A stretch of DNA of 64,000 bases from Collinsella sp. AF33-16 (GTDB lineage Bacteria > Actinomycetota > Coriobacteriia > Coriobacteriales > Coriobacteriaceae): the NCBI RefSeq assembly GCF_003475325.1, contig NZ_QRQC01000017.1:1-64000 (forward strand). The letters are read 5' to 3'. The notes under the pieces are model-generated. The model was given only the letters and a program-made list of their open reading frames with translations. It was not told where the DNA came from and searched no databases. The translations under genes were made by a program, and so were the position numbers. Below, in pieces: positions 59,001 through 64,000 of this stretch. Every line of letters begins with the position of its first letter. The first letter of the stretch is position 1.

Positions 59001-59477
59001 GATGTCTCGACCACGGAATCCACCACACTCGAGGCGAAAGAACTTGACCTTGCATCCAATACCGTCGTAACGGGCATTCGCATTGAATACGGTGCAGTAG
59101 CCGCCGACTTTACGACTCGAAGCGATGTGGATTCTTGGACCCGTGATGATCTCAAAGATGAGCACGACGACCTTGACGATGCCAAAGCAATCCTTGGCAC
59201 AGACGCTCGGGGCGCAGCCGTGCACATGCAGGCAACGTCGGCTTATACGCCCCAAACCGCACTCACCAACAGCGCGCGCGTCGATCTTTGCCGCAACGGC
59301 GGCGGCGATAAACTTGAGTCACATGACGAGGACCGTGTCATTCAACGCTGTACCCTACCGCAGGACCTACCGGCAACAGGATCAGTTCCCATCGCCGCCT
59401 GCATCACCGCGCTTCTGACCTCGGGTGCCGCAGCCTTATGGTTCGCTCGCCTTAGGTCAATCCCAAAGAAGCGCTAG
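56055..59477 (+). CDS. Cell-wall-anchored adhesin: thioester domain, CnaB repeats, LPATG
   Basis: 1140 residues. Signal peptide 1-36 (ends GAAFA). Residues ~40-215 match a thioester adhesin domain: Cys70 (SIAYCMNQERPG) and the TQ motif at 127-128 (RAATQLAVWML) could form the internal thioester that bonds covalently to host targets. About six CnaB/SpaA-type domains follow (~215-840), each with a K near FxxxKxD (IVKLDA, IVKRDA, IVKTDA, ISKVDA) and a C-terminal ETxAPxGY-type Glu, consistent with isopeptide bonds. A larger domain spans ~845-1095. The end has the sortase signal LPATG (1105-1109), a membrane segment and RSIPKKR. GGAG lies five bases before ATG. The 297-base upstream gap holds two TTGTGGAGAT-like repeats and no clear promoter. 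No sortase or pilin gene is adjacent. Confidence 0.93.
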   Translation: MSNAPTHSVHSAITTGPLLLLLFLLFGCLAPGAAFAVDGYDQLGFRTISDDCGPFFIGKYEAQDASIAYCMNQERPGPTKPGGPWLNFDQGWVWLDDEFAAIVCHGYPTATSFGGYHLSPDRARAATQLAVWMLNGTTHVDGTYSYTTAQGKTKSGHFTADNEVLAAARWLHDSAKSGSIKAAPHRARRYLGAVSGGSKRQDMLYVLPAVSVSFQKQSANAAITSGNNTYQFDGATFDVFESASGARVGTIQMDSNGRAQAALLPNTAYYLVETKAPAGYVPRRDRIAFTTGNDGGQVAIEEQPGTINLCIVKLDAATNAGPQAGASLAGAEFTCVSQSTPGWAQTLTTDESGRATLTDVPLGTFTIYESKAPEGYLPANDSWSYTVGADQLGDSGVVEIESRVSDIPIAFDLEISKFKDYGNSDQSGLEQPAGGVVFEVVSNSSQQVVGTLATNIYGFASTKDQSEAWFGAGKRPAGVHGAIPCDRAGYTVREVPETAPEGFKRAGEWTVGANQISDGAELQYIVDNHALSTHLQIVKRDAQTGASVPLAGFTFQLLDSNHKPVSQTCWYPAHNVMDTFTTDATGTVTLPESLVPGTYYVRETSAKEPYLVGEEIEVNIPADMNLTPIAIASYYDHAATGNIRIVKTDAVDGSSLAGAIFEIRASGDIVRPDGSIAALDGETVATDETGEARADDLPLGSGTARYEVVETQAPAGFLLDRTPHIVNLAYADQKTPVVEARLNVSNDYTKVDISKVDASGKQEVKGAQLTLYGPDKTEIDSWTSSDKPHRVEHLAPGTYSLRETMSPRTYDLAEEITFEIKDTGEVQSVAMKDAPIEIKGQVDKRQELVQPIGKGLLANGDGKNRAATQTNTDGLFSYTIDARNDSATWVDEFTITDDLECAKDGTARFVSIETPVAIGDLNGLCNVWYRTTPLDSTDVDGPANATLDDGHENPWLESDEVKESLGEDCRLVDYDGWHLWKADVSTTESTTLEAKELDLASNTVVTGIRIEYGAVAADFTTRSDVDSWTRDDLKDEHDDLDDAKAILGTDARGAAVHMQATSAYTPQTALTNSARVDLCRNGGGDKLESHDEDRVIQRCTLPQDLPATGSVPIAACITALLTSGAAALWFARLRSIPKKR

Positions 59478-59486
59478 CGCGATGAA

Positions 59487-59522
59487 AAAGCGGGCGAGCC
59501 AGTCCCCCGGCTCGCCCGCTTT
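59487..59522. terminator. Terminator between the adhesin and the small membrane protein gene
   Basis: 14-bp stem beginning AAAGCGGGCGAGCC with an 8-nt loop and A/T-rich flanks on both sides; serves convergent genes. Confidence 0.8.
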
Positions 59523-59543
59523 CAATCATTTAAATCGCCGTAT

Positions 59544-59762
59544 CTACTCTGCAGACGAAGATCCACCATCAACGATTGCTTGCTCGGACTCAGGAATCCC
59601 ATCGGCACCCGTGCTCTGTTCTTGCTCCACCTCTTCGCTGATTGCGGAGGCGGGGGTCGAGCCCTTCGCGCCCACGATATAGGCGGCTCCAAACCCCAAC
59701 GCAATGGCAATCAAGGTCAAAATCACGTAGACAGGCCAATGGCGCTTAATATACGAAAACAC
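59544..59762 (-). CDS. Small single-pass membrane protein
   Basis: 72 residues from GTG at 59762 (GGAG five bases upstream). One membrane segment (~10-31, VYVILTLIAIALGFGAAYIV), then an acidic tail rich in Ser/Glu/Gly. It starts 21 bases after the M28-like gene and is probably in the same transcript. No family recognised. Confidence 0.7.
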   Translation of the reverse strand: MFSYIKRHWPVYVILTLIAIALGFGAAYIVGAKGSTPASAISEEVEQEQSTGADGIPESEQAIVDGGSSSAE

Positions 59763-59783
59763 GTTGACTCCTTAGAGCTCCGT

Positions 59784-62700
59784 CTACGAACGGCGGATAA
59801 CCTCGGTCACGACCTCGGATACCGTGGCAATGTTCGTCGGGTTGACATTGTGGGGCAGGTCGTCCTCGGTACGAGCACAAGCCAGGCGCGTGCCGTCCAC
59901 GCCGGCGATGGTGAGGGCTCGGCGGCTCGCCTCGAGCGCGGCGTAGGCATCGGTCTTGGCATAGGGCATCTCGAGCGCGCCACAATCGACATGGAACGAC
60001 TTGCACACCTTGCTGACCAGGTTCATGATGCGGCGATCGCCCTTGAGCAGCTGCTGTTCGCCCTCAACCGTCACCACCGAAAGCCTACCGGCGCCGACGG
60101 ATTCAAGATTGATGAAGAAGACGCCGCGGAGCTTATCGCGATGCGAAGCCAAGAAGGCCTTCATGCCGGCGCCATCACAATCCGAGGCGCCCGTTGCCAC
60201 AAACCAGATATCGTGACCGAGCAGCTCATCGTCACCCATAGAGGCGACAGCCGAGAGCATATCTTCGGAAGAAGCGCCGTCGGAAGACGTAGCGCCGCCC
60301 TTCCAGCCATCGTTGTCGTCCTCGAAATTATCCCACGAACCGATACCGCGACCGGACTTCTTGGCATCGTAATCGTCTTCGACGCCCAGCCAGTCACTCA
60401 TGCTGTCCTGTTCGTTTTTCTTTTTACGACCGAACAGGCCGCCCAGGCCGCGCTTGCGAGACTTGGGTGCCGCAGGGGCGGGAGCCGAAATGGTCTCGAT
60501 CGGCTGTGCGCCCGACGCAACGGGCATAGGAGGCGCAACGGGTGCCGATGTGGGTTCGGGACCCTGAGCGGTAGCAAAGGGGTCGTTGACCTGTGCGGAG
60601 GGATCGGGAAGGTCGAACAGCGACGTGCGAGACGCAACGTTTGTCTGCTTCATCGACGGCAGCGACGGATCGGGGACCGAAGCCAGCGGAGACGAGGAGG
60701 GTGCAGGCGACGGTGCCGACGCCGGATCGGGAACATTCATCTGCGGACGCGGCGATGCTTGGGAGGAAATCTGGGCCATAAGGGAATCGACCGTTTCGTC
60801 CTGGGTGGGAGCGACATTGGCAACCGTGGCACCGGAACCACTCGAGGTCGGCATGGTGAAAATCTGCGTGGAGTAAGGCCTCGACTCATCCGTCTCGGGA
60901 GTCTCGGAAACCGCAGGCACTTCCTCCTGCTCGACCTCGGTCGAATCACCTTGATCGGCTGCCGCGTATTGCTCTTCGTCAGAGTTGGCCTCGACGGGCT
61001 CGTCCTCGGCGACATCTTGGATTTCGGCAGCATCAATAGGCTCGTCATCGTCTGCCGCGTCGCCCTGCTCATCGGAAACAGGAAGGGGCCCGGCAATCGC
61101 GGTGCCTTGCTTTTCAAACGTTATCGTGGAATCGAACTGCGCGGCATCAAACGACATGGTGCTATCGACATGTTGCTGAGCCTCGAAAGACGTCGTCGCC
61201 TCAGCAACATCCGCGGACGCCGGTTGCTGAGCCTCAAAGGACGTTGTAGCTTCGGCGGCGTCGACAGGCACGGACTGCATAGCCTCGTTCTGCTCGAACT
61301 CTTGCGCCGCGCGCTCACGTGCCGCCTCGGCTGCCTGCTGCTGAGCGATAGCCTCCTGCTCGGCAGCCTCGCGTGCGGCAGCGCGCTTCCCCTCGAAATC
61401 GTCGACAAATTTCCTGCCCTTTGCAAGCGCACCCTTAAAGAAGTTGGAAGCGCTGGCGCCAATCGAAGAGAACGCGGATGCAATATCGGCATGGGGCGTT
61501 GCCGCGGGAATCTCGGCCGAGAAATCAGTATCGCTCTCGTAAGACACGCGCCTCGGCTGTTCAGCGTAATCGTCGTCAGGCTCGTCCGTAACGTCTTGCG
61601 CCGGCGCGGCGGGAGCCAAAATGTCCAGTCCTGCCGCGGGATCGATCGCGGACACCGCCTCGGGCTCGGCAACGGCAGCGGCAACCGCGGCAGACTCATC
61701 ATCCACGGCGACAACGGGCGCAGATGCAGTCACGACGGGGGCAGGCTCGGGCTCAAACGTCGGCTCCTCGCCTTCCTCGTAATCGAGCGTGCAGGACTCG
61801 GGAAGCATTCCGAACGCACGGATGGCATCCGAACCAAAGCGGATGTTGCCGGCGGCATTGCGATAGAGCCTGGGCTCGGGCTCGGCCGCGACAGGCTCCT
61901 CCGCCGGCTCGGCAGTGGGAACCTCGTCATTGAACTCTTCGGCCTGGACAGCCTGATTCTGATCCTCGGGCACGATGGCGCCAATCAGCGTCTCGTCGGC
62001 AGACGCACCTTCAAAGCCCTCGATCTGCTCGTCGAAAGCCTCGCCCTGTTCGGGCTCGGTCTGAGCGTCGGGAGCAATCGGCTGACCGAACTCGTCCTCG
62101 GCGTAGGTAGGCTCTTCATACTCGATGGTGTTGCCGTAGTCGTTTTGCTGTTGGGCCGCGGCATACTCCGCTGCTGCGCGCGCTATCTCCTCGGCACGAC
62201 GCTTCTGCTCCCCAAAATAGGTATCGAACGGAACATCGTCGGGAAACTCGTTTTCGCCCTGGAAGGGAGCAACGTTGTCCATAACGCCGAGCATAGCGGC
62301 GACAGAAGACTTGTTACACACTGCGCCGGACGTATAGGGAAGCACAAAACGGTTAGAAATGATGTTTGCCGCGTTGGCGAGCGCAACGAGGGAAGCGAGG
62401 ATCGCGACAATCCACAGCAGAACCTTGAGCGCGCCGGGGAGCGGCAGGATACGCAAGATGGCAACGGCAGCAGGGGCAACCGTGGCAACGGGCAACAGCT
62501 TGGCGATGAGCGCACGATACGAAGCATAGGGCTCGCGGGCGAGCAGCTCAGCACGGGGAGAGTCGTAGTGTGCGACAACGACCACCGGGCGGTTGCGCGG
62601 AGACGCGAGCGGGCCCGAGGCCTTGTGGTAGGCGATGACATTTTGGCTCACGCCCGTCTTGCCCAGGCGCGAAACCACGGGGTGGCCCGTGCGCTCGAGC

Positions 62701-62981
62701 ACGTAAAGAACGGCACCGACAATGGCCAGCAAGGTGCCGACCAAGCCGATGCCGCCGCCGATGCCCATCAGCAGGGCGCCGGCAAACGCAAGAATACCGG
62801 TAACGGCAAATGCCAACCTGCTGGGCGCCGGGGCATTGAACTCCTGAACCTCGGGATCAAAGCCGTGGTTGCGGAAGATCTGAGCGATATCCTCGGCAGC
62901 CAAGCGCTCTTCTTCGCTGCATGCCGGCGTGATGCCGGTGTTCTGCAGCAGGTGGTTAATATAGTTCTGGGTGTTCGCCAT
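59784..62981 (-). CDS. Degenerate M28-peptidase-like membrane protein with a ~600-residue disordered insert
   Basis: 1065 residues from ATG 62981 (GGAG five bases upstream). Hydrophobic segments lie at ~55-95 and ~160-205. The first half of an M28-like fold runs to ~245 (VVVVAHYDSPRAEL with His138/Asp140; SGAVCNKSSVAAML). An acidic, Ala/Glu/Pro-rich region of ~600 residues follows, with repeats of TTSFEAQQ, then a basic SRKRGLGGLFGRKKK patch. The M28-like half resumes at ~900 (IWFVATGASDCDGAGMKAF, FINLESVGAG, ending near LPHNVNPTNIATVSEV). The bridging metal Asp is replaced (CNKSS instead of DNASG) and the catalytic Glu-Glu is missing, so peptidase activity is doubtful. Role unknown. Confidence 0.75.
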   Translation of the reverse strand: MANTQNYINHLLQNTGITPACSEEERLAAEDIAQIFRNHGFDPEVQEFNAPAPSRLAFAVTGILAFAGALLMGIGGGIGLVGTLLAIVGAVLYVLERTGHPVVSRLGKTGVSQNVIAYHKASGPLASPRNRPVVVVAHYDSPRAELLAREPYASYRALIAKLLPVATVAPAAVAILRILPLPGALKVLLWIVAILASLVALANAANIISNRFVLPYTSGAVCNKSSVAAMLGVMDNVAPFQGENEFPDDVPFDTYFGEQKRRAEEIARAAAEYAAAQQQNDYGNTIEYEEPTYAEDEFGQPIAPDAQTEPEQGEAFDEQIEGFEGASADETLIGAIVPEDQNQAVQAEEFNDEVPTAEPAEEPVAAEPEPRLYRNAAGNIRFGSDAIRAFGMLPESCTLDYEEGEEPTFEPEPAPVVTASAPVVAVDDESAAVAAAVAEPEAVSAIDPAAGLDILAPAAPAQDVTDEPDDDYAEQPRRVSYESDTDFSAEIPAATPHADIASAFSSIGASASNFFKGALAKGRKFVDDFEGKRAAAREAAEQEAIAQQQAAEAARERAAQEFEQNEAMQSVPVDAAEATTSFEAQQPASADVAEATTSFEAQQHVDSTMSFDAAQFDSTITFEKQGTAIAGPLPVSDEQGDAADDDEPIDAAEIQDVAEDEPVEANSDEEQYAAADQGDSTEVEQEEVPAVSETPETDESRPYSTQIFTMPTSSGSGATVANVAPTQDETVDSLMAQISSQASPRPQMNVPDPASAPSPAPSSSPLASVPDPSLPSMKQTNVASRTSLFDLPDPSAQVNDPFATAQGPEPTSAPVAPPMPVASGAQPIETISAPAPAAPKSRKRGLGGLFGRKKKNEQDSMSDWLGVEDDYDAKKSGRGIGSWDNFEDDNDGWKGGATSSDGASSEDMLSAVASMGDDELLGHDIWFVATGASDCDGAGMKAFLASHRDKLRGVFFINLESVGAGRLSVVTVEGEQQLLKGDRRIMNLVSKVCKSFHVDCGALEMPYAKTDAYAALEASRRALTIAGVDGTRLACARTEDDLPHNVNPTNIATVSEVVTEVIRRS

Positions 62982-63179
62982 GTGCGCTCCACATCCATAA
63001 TCCGACAAATAGGCCCAATGCATGCACATTAGAACCGTATATAGTCGAAAGTATACCCCGAGCGAGCGCAAACGACCGAATTCGGGCCATCTTAACGCCC
63101 CGAGCGGACAAGGATATAGCCTAATCTCCATATCGGACTAAAATCATGGCAGCAAACCACCTTCTCATGCGAGGACTCT

Positions 63180-64000
63180 ATGACGGCAAGCGACGCGACC
63201 GCGACAATTAAAAAGGGGAATTCGGAGCCCAGTTTCGATAAAACGGCTCAGCGCATCCTCAATCTTTTCTTTGTGCTCAACAGCTCCCCCGAACCGCTGA
63301 CGACCGAGCAGATCGTCTTGGATTCTGACCTGGGATATGGCTCGGGCAATATCGACTCGGATAAGCGCAAGTTTCGGCGCGATCGTGACAAACTGCTCGA
63401 ACGCGGCATCTTAATCAAGGAGGTTCGCCCCGCCGGCGCGCAGGAGACCGAGGAAAGCTCATGGACAATCGACCGCGAGCACACGTTTGCGGCAGGCGGC
63501 CTCATCACCGCAGACGACGCCGATATCCTGCTCAACGCTATCGACCAGACAATAGCGGGCGGCTCATCCACTTTTGCCGCGCCGCTTGCCGATATTCGTT
63601 CCAAGATTGCCTACCTCACCGGCAGGACGACGGCGGACGAAGCACCGATCCGCCGCTCTCCCACCGTCGATGCGGTATGGAGCGCCTTTGCCGAGCGATG
63701 CGCGCTGCGATTTTTATATCAGAACGGACGCGGTGAGCAGAAAGAGCGCACCGTCTGCGTCTACGGCATGTTCGAGCGCGAGGGCGTTGCGTACTTCTGC
63801 GGCCTCGACAATGCCACCGACGACATCAGGACATTCCGCTGCGACCGTATCGTTCGCGCTTGGCGTCCTTCGAAGGCCTACGCCATCCCTGCAGACTTCA
63901 ATCTCAACGACTACCTGTTCTTTGAATTCGATTTTGCCGACCGCCCGCCCGTTGCGGCTACGTTCTCGTTCGCCCCGCAGGCGCAGATCGATATGATCAA
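63180..64000 (+). CDS. WYL-domain transcriptional regulator (3' end outside the window)
   Basis: At least 273 residues; open at the window end. Starts MTASDATATIKKGN at 63180 with GAGG five bases upstream. An N-terminal helix-turn-helix (~20-75, RILNLFFVLNSSPEPLTTEQI, then DKRKFRRDRDKLLERG) is followed by a linker and a WYL-like domain (~170-250, ALRFLYQNGRGEQKERTV, YFCGLDNATDDIRTFRCDRI), the ligand-sensing fold of PafBC-type regulators. Divergent from the M28-like gene. Confidence 0.88.
   Translation, partial: MTASDATATIKKGNSEPSFDKTAQRILNLFFVLNSSPEPLTTEQIVLDSDLGYGSGNIDSDKRKFRRDRDKLLERGILIKEVRPAGAQETEESSWTIDREHTFAAGGLITADDADILLNAIDQTIAGGSSTFAAPLADIRSKIAYLTGRTTADEAPIRRSPTVDAVWSAFAERCALRFLYQNGRGEQKERTVCVYGMFEREGVAYFCGLDNATDDIRTFRCDRIVRAWRPSKAYAIPADFNLNDYLFFEFDFADRPPVAATFSFAPQAQIDMI

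Noticed and set aside
59580..63032. 1150-codon plus-strand open frame
   Set aside because: Antisense shadow of the M28-like gene; repetitive Arg/Gly/Leu content and no recognisable domain.

Overview
The window looks like a chromosomal segment of a high-GC Gram-positive gut actinomycete, most likely a Coriobacteriia member close to Collinsella. This rests on the base composition, TAT-type lipoproteins, strong GGAG-type ribosome binding sites, a TsaB-RimI-TsaD fusion, and the mix of PTS and sugar ABC systems. I ran no database search, so the genus is an inference.

Layout. 1-4.7 kb: carbohydrate control block on the minus strand (start of an unknown gene, SIS-domain sugar isomerase, two overlapping GntR regulators, a small hypothetical protein, a LacI regulator). 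4.9-9.3 kb: murB, a short cassette bounded by a 31-bp repeat of the murB 3' end, a coiled-coil NlpC/P60-type wall hydrolase, and galE. 9.4-21.9 kb: alpha-glucan metabolism: malQ, glgP, a MalEFGK-like ABC operon, a GntR/UTRA regulator, and a PTS EIICB fused to a HAD phosphatase. One palindrome (core TGTTTAAAC) recurs at malQ, the ABC operon, the regulator and the PTS gene, which suggests one regulon. 22-24.2 kb: polyprenyl diphosphate synthase, a two-PG_binding protein and tRNA-Gln. 25-29.4 kb: a large disordered protein ending in a JetD-like Toprim domain, and cstA behind a leader with an attenuator architecture. 30-36.9 kb: a six-gene housekeeping operon (acpS, nnr, alr, udg, tsaE, tsaB-rimI-tsaD). 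37-42.2 kb: one rRNA operon (16S-23S-5S, minus strand) with no spacer tRNA. 42.6-43.9 kb: an AT-richer patch with a TraX-like gene next to tRNA-Lys. 44-55.3 kb: M29 aminopeptidase, purC, a two-component system, a TAT lipoprotein, a TSCPD protein, a solute-binding-protein/diguanylate-cyclase pair, and purB. 55.7-59.5 kb: tRNA-Gly and a 1140-residue thioester/CnaB surface adhesin with LPATG anchor. 59.5-64 kb: a small membrane protein, a degenerate M28-like membrane protein with a very large disordered insert, and a WYL regulator cut by the window end.

The most striking non-coding signal is a structured repeat present three times (6590-6725, 24942-25078, 29883-30017). A conserved ~69-nt core with its own hairpin is enclosed by 33-34-bp arms that pair perfectly within each copy but differ completely between copies. 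Each copy lies 8-12 nt after the stop codon of a minus-strand gene, always in the same orientation. A core-less palindrome of the same size follows a fourth minus-strand gene (3524-3596). A second recurrent pattern is at all three tRNA genes: a terminator, then a tRNA T-arm-like palindrome opening a related GC-rich repeat, then a copy of that tRNA's own 3' end. Further candidates are a 230-bp MITE-like element, a six-copy alternating inverted repeat with ~40-bp phasing, and the murB 3'-end cassette.
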